Shown here: positions 1-9,400 of the stretch, piece by piece | How positions within the stretch are numbered: position 1 is the stretch's first letter | How the letters are laid out: the number at the start of each line of letters is the position of its first letter | Assembly (NCBI GenBank): GCA_022766945.1 | Contig: JALEOU010000055.1 | Span: 1 to 42,176 of the forward strand | Direction: 5' to 3' | DNA length: 42,176 nucleotides | Source of the DNA: Fusicatenibacter sp. | GTDB lineage: Bacteria > Bacillota > Clostridia > Lachnospirales > Lachnospiraceae | Translations under genes and position numbers: made by a program | Notes under the pieces: generated by a model | The model's input: only the letters and a program-made list of their open reading frames with translations | Told to the model about the DNA's origin: nothing | Database searches by the model: none

Positions 1-551
1 CGGAACAGCCCTGGTACGGGCAGATGACACTTCCAAGAGAATTATCTTTAAAGAATGGAAGATTGTATCAGAACCCGCTCCGGGAATTGGAAAACCTGAG
101 ACGGAATAAAGTTGTTCATGGGAAAGTTCTGTTTTCCGGCACGATTACGCTGGAAGGGGTAAAAGGTCGCAAGGTGGATATGGAGCTGATCATACGACCG
201 GGTGATAAAGAAAATATATACAGGAAATTTGCAGTTCGTTTTGCACAGGATGAACAGTATCATACTTCTGTAAGTTTTCGGCCATATGAATCGGTTCTGA
301 AAATTGACCGTAAGTTTTCCGGTTCCAGAAGAGCAATCATTCATCAGAGAAGAGCTCTTGTGAACACTAAAAACGGAGAACTGAAATTGAGATTGATACT
401 GGACAGATTCAGTGCAGAGATTTTTGTCAATGATGGCGAACAGGTTATGACTGCAACTATGTATACAGAACAGTCTGCAGAAGGAATTTCTTTCTTTGCG
501 GATGGTGAGGTGTGTATGGATGTGGTGAAATACGATCTGGAAACAGAGTGA
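1..551 (+). CDS. GH32 glycoside hydrolase (sucrose/fructan hydrolase), C-terminal part only
   Basis: The reading frame is already open at base 3 (EQPWYGQM...), so this is the 3' end of a gene that begins left of the window; the first internal Met at 24 is not a start. The segment PWYGQMTLPRELSL followed by GRLYQNP matches the junction between the five-bladed propeller and the C-terminal beta-sandwich of GH32 enzymes (sucrose-6-phosphate hydrolase, levanase, inulinase). The rest (LRLILDRFSAEIFVNDGE, then GISFFADG) is the GH32 sandwich, with the family's RFSAEIFVNDGE motif. The catalytic Asp/Glu residues lie outside the window, so the substrate (sucrose-6-P or fructan) cannot be decided. A strong terminator follows at 717-763. 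Confidence 0.88.
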   Translation, partial: EQPWYGQMTLPRELSLKNGRLYQNPLRELENLRRNKVVHGKVLFSGTITLEGVKGRKVDMELIIRPGDKENIYRKFAVRFAQDEQYHTSVSFRPYESVLKIDRKFSGSRRAIIHQRRALVNTKNGELKLRLILDRFSAEIFVNDGEQVMTATMYTEQSAEGISFFADGEVCMDVVKYDLETE

Positions 552-716
552 TGGAAGGATTTCTGACTGAAAGGTTTGAAAGAAAAATGAGGGAAAATTC
601 TATTTTAGAACTTTAATAAAAATGTGTATTCGTTTTATATAGCTGCTGATACTTTCTAAATGATTATTTATGGAATTTTCCTTCTTTTGCTGATAATCCG
701 GATGTCAGATTGAATG

Positions 717-763
717 AAAAAAGAACGTTGGAATCAGAGAATGATTCGGGCGTTCTTTTTTTC
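717..763 (+). terminator. Rho-independent terminator after the GH32 gene
   Basis: An 11-bp stem (AAAAAAGAACG at 717-727 pairs with CGTTCTTTTTT at 751-761) encloses a second inner hairpin (GAATCA/TGATTC, 731-747) and ends in a T-run. Confidence 0.85.
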
Positions 764-863
764 TTTCATACATTTCCGGTAACCGGGGATAGGGGATAAG
801 GATGGTGAGAAAAGGCAGATTATAAGGGGAAATTTCTGCAAAAATTTTGTCCTCCCGGGGGGC

Positions 864-892
864 TTGCGGAGGTGCGAAAATACGGTTATAGT
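864..892 (+). promoter_or_regulatory. Sigma-A-type promoter for cbiMN-cbiQ-cbiO
   Basis: TTGCGG (864-869), a 17-bp spacer and TATAGT (887-892). Transcription would begin near 899, giving a leader of about 75 nt to the ATG at 975. An AGGGGG ribosome binding site sits at 961-966. Confidence 0.6.
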
Positions 893-974
893 AATGGAAA
901 ATAAGACAGCAGAAATTACAGGTGAATGAAGAGGACTGTTTCTGTAAGTTTTGTGAGAAAAGGGGGAAGTGTTT

Positions 975-1985
975 ATGCATATGGCGGATGCGCTTGCTGC
1001 ACCTGCAGTTGCGGGGACGATGTATGTCTGTTCTGCGGCTGCGGCAGCTTATTCAATTAAGAAGGTTCGCGAAGAAGATGATGCGAAGAAAGTTCCGGTT
1101 ATGGGGATTATGGGAGCATTTGTATTTGCAGCTCAGATGATCAATTTCACGATTCCGGGAACGGGCTCCAGCGGACATCTCTGCGGAGGCATGCTGCTTT
1201 CGGCGCTTCTTGGACCGTATGCCGGTTTTCTGACGATGATCGGAGTTTTGCTGATCCAGTGCCTTTTGTTTGCGGACGGAGGGCTTCTTGCGCTGGGATG
1301 CAACATATGGAATATGGCGTTTTATGGATGCTTTATAGGAGCACTTCTTATCTGGAAACCTCTTATGAGAAAAGGAATTACAAAAGGGAAGATTGTTCTG
1401 GCATCTGTTTTGGGATGTGTTATCACACTGCAGTTTGGTGCTTTTAGTGTAACTCTGGAAACACTGGCATCGGGAATTACAGAGCTTCCGTTTAAAACGT
1501 TTGTGATGACGATGCAGCCTATTCATCTGGCTATAGGATTTGTAGAGGGTCTGATTACGGCAGCTGTCCTTGTGTTTGTGTATGAATCAAGGCCGGAACT
1601 GCTGTACGGAAGCGGTGAGAATGAGAAAAAACAGGGACTTTTTTCTTTGAAAAAGACATTGGTGATACTGGCAGTTGTTTCTGTATTTATCGGAGGAATT
1701 CTTTCTCTGTTTGCATCTTCCCATCCGGATGGACTGGAATGGTCTATCGAGAAAATTACGGGTTCTGCAGAATTAGATAATAATGATGAAATTCACGAAG
1801 CAGCAGCTTCTGTGCAGGAGGTTACCGCATTGCTGCCGGATTATGCGTTCAAAAATTCGGAATCTGCAGCAGGAACTGCATTTTCCGGAATTATAGGCGG
1901 AGTTGTTGTGGTAATTGTCTGTGTGGCAGCATGTTATGTGTTTAAATTTTTCAGGAAGAAAAATGGTTGCGGAGAAAATATATGA
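975..1985 (+). CDS. cbiM: Cobalt/nickel ECF importer, fused CbiM-CbiN substrate-binding subunit
   Basis: Membrane S-component of an energy-coupling-factor importer for Co2+ or Ni2+. The start at 975 gives MHMADAL; the N-terminal Met-His of this family coordinates the metal, and AGGGGG lies 8 nt upstream, so the GTG at 969 is rejected. A second conserved His is in GSSGHLCGG (about residue 60). The first ~200 residues form the CbiM membrane bundle. The C-terminus (about 220-336) has a TM segment, an outside loop with the CbiN signature PDGLEWS and a final TM helix with a basic tail, so CbiN is fused rather than separate. The stop overlaps the next start (ATGA), indicating translational coupling to cbiQ. 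Sequence alone does not separate Ni from Co; no B12 riboswitch or Ni-enzyme gene is nearby. Confidence 0.9.
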   Translation: MHMADALAAPAVAGTMYVCSAAAAAYSIKKVREEDDAKKVPVMGIMGAFVFAAQMINFTIPGTGSSGHLCGGMLLSALLGPYAGFLTMIGVLLIQCLLFADGGLLALGCNIWNMAFYGCFIGALLIWKPLMRKGITKGKIVLASVLGCVITLQFGAFSVTLETLASGITELPFKTFVMTMQPIHLAIGFVEGLITAAVLVFVYESRPELLYGSGENEKKQGLFSLKKTLVILAVVSVFIGGILSLFASSHPDGLEWSIEKITGSAELDNNDEIHEAAASVQEVTALLPDYAFKNSESAAGTAFSGIIGGVVVVIVCVAACYVFKFFRKKNGCGENI

Positions 1986-2794
1986 GTAAAATCGGCAGTG
2001 CAATTTATGAGATTCATCATATAGATGCCATTGCAGCAAGAGACCAGTGGGTGAATAAGGTTCACCCACTGGTTAAACTTGTTTTAACTGTTTTTTATAT
2101 TACGGTGGTGGTGTCTTTTCAGAAGTATGATGTGGCAGGCCTGTTGGGGATGGCGGTTTATCCTCTGGCGTTGTTTCTGCTGTCGGAGGTGTCTTTTGGA
2201 GATAGTTTGAAGCGTCTGAAGCTGGTTTTGCCGCTGGTGTGTTTTGTGGGAATTCTGAATCCGTTTTTGGACAGGAATTACGTGGAGATTGACGGAGTTG
2301 TTTTCAATGCGGGAATATTGTCTATGATTACGCTGATCATGAAGGGAGTGTTCAGTGTTTTTGCGTCTTATCTACTGATTGCTACGACATCCATCGAAAA
2401 GCTCTGTTATGCATTCCGTCTTCTTCATGTGCCGAAAATACTGGTGACGCAGATTCTGCTGACTTATCGGTATATTACGGTTCTTCTGGCGGAAGTGAAC
2501 CGGGTGACACAGGCTTATGCCCTGCGGGCTCCGAACCAGAAAGGGATTCATTTTAAAGTATGGGGATCACTGACAGGACAGATTTTGCTGCGCAGCATGG
2601 ACAGGGCCAATGTGGTATATGAGAGTATGAATTTGCGGGGGTATCACGGAGAATTTCAGTATGTGGGAGAGAAGATACGCCTGAGCTGGAAGGACGTATG
2701 TTACATGGTTATCTGGGGTGGAATATTTATATTGTTTCGAAATATTCCGGTGATTCCGGTAATCGGAAATGCTGTGGGAGGTTTGTTTTTATGA
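1982..2794 (+). CDS. cbiQ: ECF importer transmembrane T-component CbiQ
   Basis: Energy-coupling transmembrane subunit joining the CbiMN substrate subunit to the CbiO ATPase. About 270 residues from MSKIGSAIYEIHHID, with several hydrophobic helices (about 25-60, 70-90, 110-135, 240-260). The coupling-helix region (LLAEVNRVTQAYALRAP and RSMDRANVVYESMNLRGY) shows the family's Ala-Arg-Gly type motifs that dock to the ATPase. I chose the ATG at 1982 over 1967 because it overlaps the cbiMN stop as ATGA, has a GGAG site upstream and matches the family N-terminus. It also overlaps cbiO by ATGA, so the three genes form one tightly coupled operon. Confidence 0.9.
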   Translation: MSKIGSAIYEIHHIDAIAARDQWVNKVHPLVKLVLTVFYITVVVSFQKYDVAGLLGMAVYPLALFLLSEVSFGDSLKRLKLVLPLVCFVGILNPFLDRNYVEIDGVVFNAGILSMITLIMKGVFSVFASYLLIATTSIEKLCYAFRLLHVPKILVTQILLTYRYITVLLAEVNRVTQAYALRAPNQKGIHFKVWGSLTGQILLRSMDRANVVYESMNLRGYHGEFQYVGEKIRLSWKDVCYMVIWGGIFILFRNIPVIPVIGNAVGGLFL

Positions 2795-3531
2795 GTCATA
2801 TACATATTGATGTGGAAAAGGTGAGTTTCGGGTACGAAAAAGGGAATGAAATTCTGAAAGATATTTCGTTTCATGCAGGTGAGGGTGATTCGATTGGGCT
2901 TGTGGGTGCGAACGGAGTTGGAAAATCGACTTTGCTGAAGCTTCTGGTAGGGCTGAATCCTGGCTTTGAGGGCAGTATCCGGGTGGAGGAAATTCCAGTA
3001 CAAAAGGATATGCTGCCGAAAATACGGGAAAAGATCGGGTATGTCTTTCAGGATTCGGACAGTCAGCTTTTTATGTCCACAGCTTATGATGATATTGCTT
3101 TTGCACCGCGAAATTATGGGCTGCCGGATGCTGAGGTGAGAGTACGTGTGGAAAGAGCTCTGGAAATGACAGGAATCAGTTACCTGAGAGATAAGCAGAT
3201 TTATAAGATGTCAGGGGGCGAGAAGAAGCTGGTGTCTATTGCCACCATTCTTTCCATGACGCCGGATATCATTCTGATGGATGAACCGTCCATAGCACTG
3301 GATCCCAGAAACAGGAGAAATTTGATTAAGATACTGAATTCTTTTGAACATCTGAAGATTATTGCATCCCATGACCTGGATATGATTCTGGACACGTGTG
3401 ACCGGACAATTCTGATGGCGGATGGAAGGATTATCCGGGACGGAGATACGAAGGAGATTCTTTCGGATCAGGAACTTCTGGAGAAGTATGGTCTGGAACT
3501 GCCGCTTTGTATGCATAATTCCGTGCGTTGA
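2791..3531 (+). CDS. cbiO: ECF importer ATP-binding subunit CbiO
   Basis: ABC ATPase of 246 residues that powers the cobalt/nickel importer. Visible motifs: Walker A GANGVGKST (39-47), Q-loop GYVFQDSDSQLF (83-94), typical of ECF ATPases, signature MSGGEKK (140-146), Walker B IILMDEP with catalytic Glu165, D-loop around 170 and switch His194 (ASHD). The start at 2791 overlaps the cbiQ stop (ATGA); the longer frame from 2698 is only read-in from the cbiQ region. One ATPase gene serves the complex, probably as a homodimer. Confidence 0.93.
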   Translation: MSHIHIDVEKVSFGYEKGNEILKDISFHAGEGDSIGLVGANGVGKSTLLKLLVGLNPGFEGSIRVEEIPVQKDMLPKIREKIGYVFQDSDSQLFMSTAYDDIAFAPRNYGLPDAEVRVRVERALEMTGISYLRDKQIYKMSGGEKKLVSIATILSMTPDIILMDEPSIALDPRNRRNLIKILNSFEHLKIIASHDLDMILDTCDRTILMADGRIIRDGDTKEILSDQELLEKYGLELPLCMHNSVR

Positions 3532-3542
3532 CTGTCTCGGGA

Positions 3543-3566
3543 TTTCCATGCATGATTGCATGGAAA
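3543..3566. repeat. Perfect 10-bp inverted repeat after cbiO
   Basis: TTTCCATGCA and TGCATGGAAA separated by TGAT. There is no following T-run, so it is not a standard intrinsic terminator. A TGAACAGTAA segment lies 22 bp downstream (3588-3597), related to other TTACTGTTCA copies in the window. Confidence 0.6.
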
Positions 3567-3625
3567 CACCTCGCGGGATATTACCAGTGAACAGTAATTG
3601 CAGAAAAAATAATTTTAGATGGGTG

Positions 3626-3654
3626 TTGTTTCGTGTTGAGGAAAAAGGTATAAT
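3626..3654 (+). promoter_or_regulatory. Promoter for the acyl-ACP thioesterase gene
   Basis: TTGTTT (3626-3631), a 17-bp spacer and a consensus TATAAT (3649-3654), about 58 bp before the ATG at 3713. Confidence 0.7.
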
Positions 3655-3712
3655 AATATCAGTAATAGTTTCAACAGAGTAATAAAGTCTGAACAGAAAA
3701 AGAGGTTGAAGT

Positions 3713-4423
3713 ATGAGTTATTGCTTTTCCGGAAGAGTGCGCTACAGTGAAATCGGAGAGAATGGATGTCTGACATTGCCGGGAATTCTGGACTATTTCC
3801 AGGACTGCAGTACATTTCATTCCGAAGCGGTTCATCAGGGAATGGAAAGGCTGAAGGGAAGAAACAGGATCTGGGTTTTGTCATCATGGCAGGTAGTAGT
3901 GGATCGGTATCCGAAGCTTGGGGAGGAAATCGTAACGGCAACCTGGCCATATGATTTCAGAGGATTTATGGGAATGCGTAATTTTACCATGAAGACGACG
4001 GAAGGGGAAAGTCTTTCTTATGCGAATACATGCTGGACACATCTGGATACGGAGAAAGGAATTCCGGCGAAACTGACGGAAGAGGATGTAGCGGGATATG
4101 TAAGTGAAGAAAAACTTGATATGGATTACGCACCAAGGAAAATTAAGCTTCCTTCCGGGTTTATGAAGGAAGAAATGTTTACGGTACAGAAGCATCATCT
4201 GGATACGAATCATCATGTGAATAACTGCCAGTATATTCGCATGGCAGAAGATTTTCTGCCGGAGGGATTTCGTGTGCGTCAGATGAGAGCGGAATATAAG
4301 AAACAGGCGAGACTGGGGGATGTAATCTGTCCGGAAGTCTGTGCGGAGGATGGCAGAATAACAGTGCTTCTGAATACGGAGAAGCAGGACACCTTTGCGG
4401 CAGTGGAGTTTGTTTCTTTTTAA
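3713..4423 (+). CDS. Acyl-ACP thioesterase (FatA/FatB-like, double hotdog)
   Basis: Hydrolyses acyl-ACP to release free fatty acids in the cytoplasm. The 236-residue length fits two hotdog domains in tandem. The N-terminal hotdog has the LPGILDYFQDCSTFHSE helix and the IWVLSSWQVVVDRYP strand. The second hotdog carries the catalytic loop HHLDTNHHVNN (161-171), with Asp164, Asn166 and His168 as the family's catalytic residues. The start at 3713 has a GAGG-type ribosome binding site. It has its own promoter and stands alone; chain-length preference cannot be read from the sequence. Confidence 0.9.
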   Translation: MSYCFSGRVRYSEIGENGCLTLPGILDYFQDCSTFHSEAVHQGMERLKGRNRIWVLSSWQVVVDRYPKLGEEIVTATWPYDFRGFMGMRNFTMKTTEGESLSYANTCWTHLDTEKGIPAKLTEEDVAGYVSEEKLDMDYAPRKIKLPSGFMKEEMFTVQKHHLDTNHHVNNCQYIRMAEDFLPEGFRVRQMRAEYKKQARLGDVICPEVCAEDGRITVLLNTEKQDTFAAVEFVSF

Positions 4424-4431
4424 GAAAAACA

Positions 4432-4485
4432 GTAACTGTTCAGCGGGGATTTTTGCCCGTAATTGAGAAGATACTGAACAGTTAC
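4432..4485. repeat. 12-bp perfect inverted repeat with 30-nt loop
   Basis: GTAACTGTTCAG (4432-4443) and CTGAACAGTTAC (4474-4485) flank 30 bases between the thioesterase and araD. Without a T-run it is a poor terminator. The right arm with its flank (4467-4480) is identical over 14 nt, in reverse complement, to 9949-9962, which suggests a dispersed element. Confidence 0.65.
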
Positions 4486-4514
4486 GAAAAATAAATGAAA
4501 AGGAGAGCGAAATT

Positions 4515-5210
4515 ATGCTGGAAAAACTGAAAGAGGAAGTGTACAGAGCGAACATGGATCTTCCGAAATACGGTCTGGTAACTTTTACCTGGGGAAATGT
4601 CAGCGGAATCGACAGAGAAAAGGGGCTTTTTGTTATTAAACCCAGTGGCGTGGATTATGACAAACTGAAACCGGAGGATATGGTAGTTGTGGATCTGCAG
4701 GGAAATAAGGTGGAGGGAGAGTATAATCCGTCTTCTGATACAGCTACACATGTTGTGCTGTATAATGCATTTCCAAATATCGGGGGAATTGTTCATACTC
4801 ATTCTTCCTGGGCTACAAGCTGGGCACAGGCAGGACGTTCTATTCCATGTTATGGAACAACACATGCAGATTATATTTACGGAGAGGTTCCCTGTGTCAG
4901 AAATCTGACGAAGGAAGAGATTGAGGATGCTTACGAGAAGAATACCGGAATTCTGATTGCGGATTACTTTAAGGACAGGGATTATGAGGCGGTTCCGGCA
5001 GTTTTGTGCAAAAATCATGGACCGTTCACATGGGGGAAGGACGCTCATGAAGCAGTACATAATGCAGTTGTTCTGGAGGAAGTTGCCAAGATGGCTACCC
5101 GTTGTGAACAGATCAATCCGAATGTAAAGCCTGCACCACAGGAACTTCAGGATAAGCACTATTACAGAAAACATGGTGCGAATGCTTACTATGGACAGGC
5201 TAAGAAGTAA
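4515..5210 (+). CDS. araD: L-ribulose-5-phosphate 4-epimerase
   Basis: Class II aldolase-family zinc enzyme converting L-ribulose-5-P to D-xylulose-5-P, the last dedicated step of L-arabinose breakdown. At 231 residues it matches the family length. Zinc ligands correspond to His94 and His96 (VHTHSSW) and His168 (KNHGP), with Asp75 near the E. coli Asp76 position; the C-terminal NAYYGQ carries the catalytic Tyr region (225-226). The phosphate-binding GNVSG (27-31) and KPSG (42-45) loops are present. GGAGAG lies upstream of the ATG. araA and araB are not adjacent. It is functionally consistent with the GH127/GH2 locus at the right side of the window. Confidence 0.94.
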   Translation: MLEKLKEEVYRANMDLPKYGLVTFTWGNVSGIDREKGLFVIKPSGVDYDKLKPEDMVVVDLQGNKVEGEYNPSSDTATHVVLYNAFPNIGGIVHTHSSWATSWAQAGRSIPCYGTTHADYIYGEVPCVRNLTKEEIEDAYEKNTGILIADYFKDRDYEAVPAVLCKNHGPFTWGKDAHEAVHNAVVLEEVAKMATRCEQINPNVKPAPQELQDKHYYRKHGANAYYGQAKK

Positions 5211-5305
5211 CCAGTTATCCGAAAAAGCAGACAGAAGAGACAGAGCACAGTGATTCAGATGACGCTGGCTGTGAAGATACGGAAGAACTGTGATGGATCA
5301 GTGAT

Positions 5306-5346
5306 AAAACCTGTGGAAGCAGTAGGGAATGCTTCTGCAGGTTTTT
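5306..5346 (+). terminator. Rho-independent terminator after araD
   Basis: AAAACCTG and GGAAGCA on the left pair with TGCTTCT and CAGGTTTTT on the right around a short loop, ending in five T. It is a strong hairpin with one unpaired base. Confidence 0.85.
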
Positions 5347-5445
5347 GTGATTAAAAGTCCCTTTTTATTTATGGTTATTTATGACAATGTCATATGAAAT
5401 ATTGAACGATAATGAGAATTTATTTTCCCTATTTTACAGGTTCTG

Positions 5446-5454
5446 TGTTATAAT
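5446..5454 (+). promoter_or_regulatory. Extended -10 promoter for cvfB-like/dnaE
   Basis: TGTTATAAT (TGn plus consensus TATAAT) with only a weak -35. The palindrome ATGACAATGTCAT at 5381-5393 lies about 55 bp upstream and could be a regulator site, though nothing identifies the protein. Confidence 0.6.
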
Positions 5455-5549
5455 GTCTCAAGATATGCGAACATAAATTCGAATGATAGATACAGATAAG
5501 GAAAAACATAAATTTCAAGCATTTGAAAAGATTATCCGGAGGATTGTTT

Positions 5550-6389
5550 ATGATTATATTAGGTAAGAAACAGGTTTTGACAGTGGTTAGAACTGTAGAA
5601 TTTGGTGTATATCTTGCGGAAGATAAAAAGGCATCGGCAGAACAGCGTGTCCTTCTTCCCGGTAAGCAGGTTCCGGCAGGAACGAAGGAAGGCGACAGTC
5701 TGGAGGTTTTTATTTATAAAGATTCTAAGGATCGTCTGATTGCGACAACCAACGAACCGATGCTGCAGGTGGGACAGACTGCACTTCTGAAGGTGAAACA
5801 GGTAACGAAGATAGGAGCGTTTCTGGATTGGGGACTGGAGAAGGATCTTCTTCTTCCGTATCATGAACAGGTATTTCGTGTCCGTGAGGGAGAGGAATGT
5901 CTGGCAGCTCTTTATGTGGATAAGAGCAGCCGGCTTTGTGCTACTATGAAGGTCTATCCGTATCTTTCTACCAGGACGCCATATAATATCGGAGATGAAG
6001 TAAAGGGAAGGGTTTACCAGATCAGTGAAAAATTTGGCGTTTTTGTGGCTGTGGATGATAAATATTCTGCCTTGATTCCGGCCAGAGAGGCACAGGGAAA
6101 ATACCGCCCGGGTGAGATTCTGGAACTTCGCGTGACTGAGGTGAAAGAAGACGGAAAGATGAATGTTACAAACCGCAGAAAAGCTTATCTTCAGATCGAT
6201 GAGGATGCGGAGAATGTCCTTTCTGTGATTGAGGAATTTGCCGGGGTACTTCCTTTTGATGATAAGGCTTCCCCGGAGGTGATTCAGCGAGAATTCGGTT
6301 TGAGTAAAAATGCATTTAAACGTGCCGTCGGACATCTTCTGAAAGATGGCAAAATTGAAATAAAAGACAGGCATATTTATAAAAAATAA
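5550..6389 (+). CDS. S1-domain RNA-binding protein of the CvfB family
   Basis: RNA-binding regulator of 279 residues from MIILGKKQVLTVVRTVEFGVYL. It contains repeated S1-like OB folds: residues 1-55, about 60-130 (LKVKQVTKIGAFLDWGLEKDLLLP) and about 140-205 (GDEVKGRVYQISEKFGVFVA), then a C-terminal winged helix (about 215-279, QREFGLSKNAFKRAVGHLLKDGKI). This order is that of CvfB/YitL. Start 5550 is chosen because GGAGG lies at 5540-5544, whereas the ATG at 5523 has no such site. It lies 48 bp before dnaE with no terminator between, so the two are probably co-transcribed. The direct RNA target is unknown. Confidence 0.85.
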   Translation: MIILGKKQVLTVVRTVEFGVYLAEDKKASAEQRVLLPGKQVPAGTKEGDSLEVFIYKDSKDRLIATTNEPMLQVGQTALLKVKQVTKIGAFLDWGLEKDLLLPYHEQVFRVREGEECLAALYVDKSSRLCATMKVYPYLSTRTPYNIGDEVKGRVYQISEKFGVFVAVDDKYSALIPAREAQGKYRPGEILELRVTEVKEDGKMNVTNRRKAYLQIDEDAENVLSVIEEFAGVLPFDDKASPEVIQREFGLSKNAFKRAVGHLLKDGKIEIKDRHIYKK

Positions 6390-6437
6390 AAAGACGGTTC
6401 AGAAACTGTACAAAAATAATATTTAGGAGAGATTTGT

Positions 6438-9400
6438 TTGAATTTCACACACCTTCATGTTCATACAGAATACAGCCTTTTAGATGGCTCAAATAAAATA
6501 AAAGAATACGTTTCCAGAGTGAAGGAATTGGGGATGGACAGTGCGGCGATCACAGACCATGGTGTCATGTACGGAGTGATTGATTTTTACCGTGCAGCCA
6601 GAGCGGAAGGGATTAATCCGATTCTGGGATGTGAGGTTTATGTAGCTCCGGGTTCCCGTTTTGACAGGGAGACAGGAAGCGGTGAGGACAGATATTATCA
6701 TCTCGTTCTTCTGGCAGAAAATAACCAGGGATACAGTAATTTAATGAAGATCGTTTCTAAAGGGTTCGTTGAGGGTTTTTATTATAAGCCCCGTGTTGAT
6801 CTGGAAATTCTGCAGAAGTACCATGAAGGTATTATTGCGCTCAGTGCATGTCTTGCAGGTGAGGTGGCGAAATATCTTACCCGTGGTATGTATGAGGATG
6901 CCAAGATTGCTGCCCTTCGCTATCAGGATATTTTCGGGAAGGGTAATTTCTTTCTGGAACTGCAGGATCATGGAATTCCCGAACAGCAGAATGTAAATCA
7001 GCAGTTATTGCGCATGCATGAGGAGACCGGGATTGATCTGGTGGCAACAAACGATGTTCATTATACTTATGCGGAAGATGCGCAGCCTCATGATATTCTT
7101 CTCTGTCTGCAGACCGGCAAGAAGCTGGCAGATGAGGACCGCATGCGCTATGAGGGTGGTCAGTACTATGTGAAGTCACCCGAAGAGATGGAACAGCTTT
7201 TCCCGTATGCGCTGGAAGCACTGGAAAATACGCACAAAATTGCGCAGCGCTGTCATGTGGAAATTGAATTTGGCGTGACGAAGCTTCCGAAATATGATGT
7301 GCCGGAGGGGTACACTTCCTGGGAGTATCTGAATAAATTATGCTTTGAAGGTCTGGAACGTCTCTATCATCCGGTGAAGAAAGAACTGAAAGAACGACTG
7401 GAATACGAGCTTTCCACGATCAGGAATATGGGATATGTGGATTATTTCCTGATCGTGTGGGATTTTATTAAATATGCACGTGACAATGATATTATGGTGG
7501 GGCCGGGGCGTGGATCTGCGGCAGGAAGCCTGGTGGCATATACTCTTGGAATTACCCAGCTGGATCCTATTAAATATGACCTTCTGTTTGAACGATTTCT
7601 GAATCCGGAGCGAGTATCCATGCCTGATATTGATGTGGATTTCTGTTTTGAACGGCGTCAGGAGGTTATTGATTATGTAGTTCGGAAGTATGGGAAGGAT
7701 CGGGTTGTGCAGATTGTTACTTTTGGTACACTGGCAGCCAGAGGTGTTATCCGTGATGTGGGGCGTGTTCTTGATATGCCTTATGCACAGGTGGATACCA
7801 TTGCCAAAATGATCCCCCAGGAATTGAATATTACCATTGATAAAGCACTGGAAATGAATCCGGAGCTGAGAAAGGCTTATGAAGAGCAGGAGGATATCCA
7901 CTATCTGATCGATATGGCAAAGCGTCTGGAGGGTTTGCCGCGTCACACCTCCATGCATGCCGCCGGTGTCGTAATCAGCCAGAAGGATGTGGATGAATAT
8001 GTTCCTCTTTCCAGGGCGCAGGATGGTTCCATCACTACGCAGTTTACTATGACGACTCTGGAAGAACTGGGACTTCTGAAAATGGATTTCCTGGGCCTTC
8101 GGACGCTGACGGTTATCCAGAATGCAGTGAAACTGATTGAAAAGGACACGGGCGTTCATCTGGATATGCAGTTTATTGATTACAATGATAAAAAGGTTCT
8201 GGATTCTCTTGGTACGGGACGGTCGGACGGTGTGTTTCAGCTGGAAAGTGCCGGAATGAAAAATTTCATGAAGGAACTCAAGCCACAGAGTCTTGAAGAT
8301 GTGATTGCAGGTATTTCTCTTTATCGCCCGGGTCCTATGGATTTTATTCCCCAGTATATACGCGGCAAAAATCGTCCGGATACGATCCGGTATGATTGTC
8401 CGCAGCTGGAACCTATTCTGAAACCTACGTATGGATGTATTGTCTATCAGGAACAGGTTATGCAGATCGTACGTAATCTTGCGGGTTATACGCTTGGCCG
8501 CAGTGATCTGGTACGTCGTGCCATGTCCAAGAAGAAGGCGTCCGTCATGGAAAAGGAACGCCAGAATTTCGTGTACGGTAATCAGGAGGAAGGTGTGCCG
8601 GGCTGTATTGCCAATGGAATTCCGGAGAAGACGGCGAATAAGATTTATGATGATATGACTGATTTTGCCAAATATGCTTTTAATAAGTCCCATGCGGCGG
8701 CATATGCGGTGGTTTCCTATCAGACTGCTTTTCTGAAATATTATTATCCTGTGGAATTTATGGCAGCTCTTATGACATCTGTCATTGAAATGCCAAATAA
8801 AGTAGCTGAGTATATTCTGGTCTGCCGACAGATGGGAATTAAGATCCTGCCGCCGGATGTGAACTGCGGTGAATATGGTTTTTCCGTAGATAAAGGGTGT
8901 ATTCGTTATGGTCTTTCGGCCATTAAGAGTGTGGGACGTCCGGTGATTGAAGCTCTGGTGCAGGAGCGGAACGAGAGGGGGGAATTCCGTTCGCTGAATG
9001 ATTTTGTGGAACGAATGACTCCCACCATGAATAAGCGAGCTATCGAAAATTTTGTCAAGGCAGGAGCTCTGGATTGTCTGGAAGGCAACCGCCGTCAGAA
9101 AATGTCCATTTATTCTCAGATTGTAGATAATATCAATCAGAATAAAAAACACTCCATGGCGGGGCAGATGAGTCTGTTTGACATTGTCGGTGAGGAAGAT
9201 AAGAAGGATTTTGAAATCAGAATGCCGAATCTGGAGGAATATGATAAAGAGGTAATTCTTGCCTTTGAAAAGGATGTCCTTGGAATTTATTTAAGTGGTC
9301 ATCCGCTGGAGCGTTACCGCACTGTTATGGAAAAAACAATTTCCGCGAAATCCACAGATTTCCAACAGGATGAAGAGACAGGATATCCCCATGTGATGGA

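Larger units (their letters stand above)
552..974. other. Intergenic region between the GH32 gene and the cobalt/nickel importer
   Basis: No gene is seen. It holds the GH32 terminator (717-763), a weak hairpin (GCAGA...TCTGC, about 815-840), a C/G-run segment (CCTCCCGGGGGG, 851-862) and the promoter at 864-892. I looked for a cobalamin or NiCo riboswitch ahead of the importer and found no recognisable core; the transcribed leader after the promoter is only about 75 nt. Confidence 0.6.
5211..5549. other. Intergenic region between araD and the cvfB-like gene
   Basis: No gene is seen. It contains the araD terminator (5306-5346), a short palindrome ATGACAATGTCAT (5381-5393) and the extended -10 promoter at 5446-5454. 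Confidence 0.6.

Noticed and set aside
815-862. Possible metal riboswitch ahead of cbiMN
   Set aside because: The hairpin and C/G run are upstream of the likely transcription start and show no cobalamin or NiCo core.
5405-5424. Fur-box-like GATAATGAGAAT sequence before the cvfB-like gene
   Set aside because: Only one half fits the consensus and no iron-related gene is near.
7338-9152. 604-residue open frame on the minus strand inside dnaE
   Set aside because: It is antisense to the conserved palm and finger motifs of dnaE and its translation lacks any recognisable domain; it is a shadow frame.
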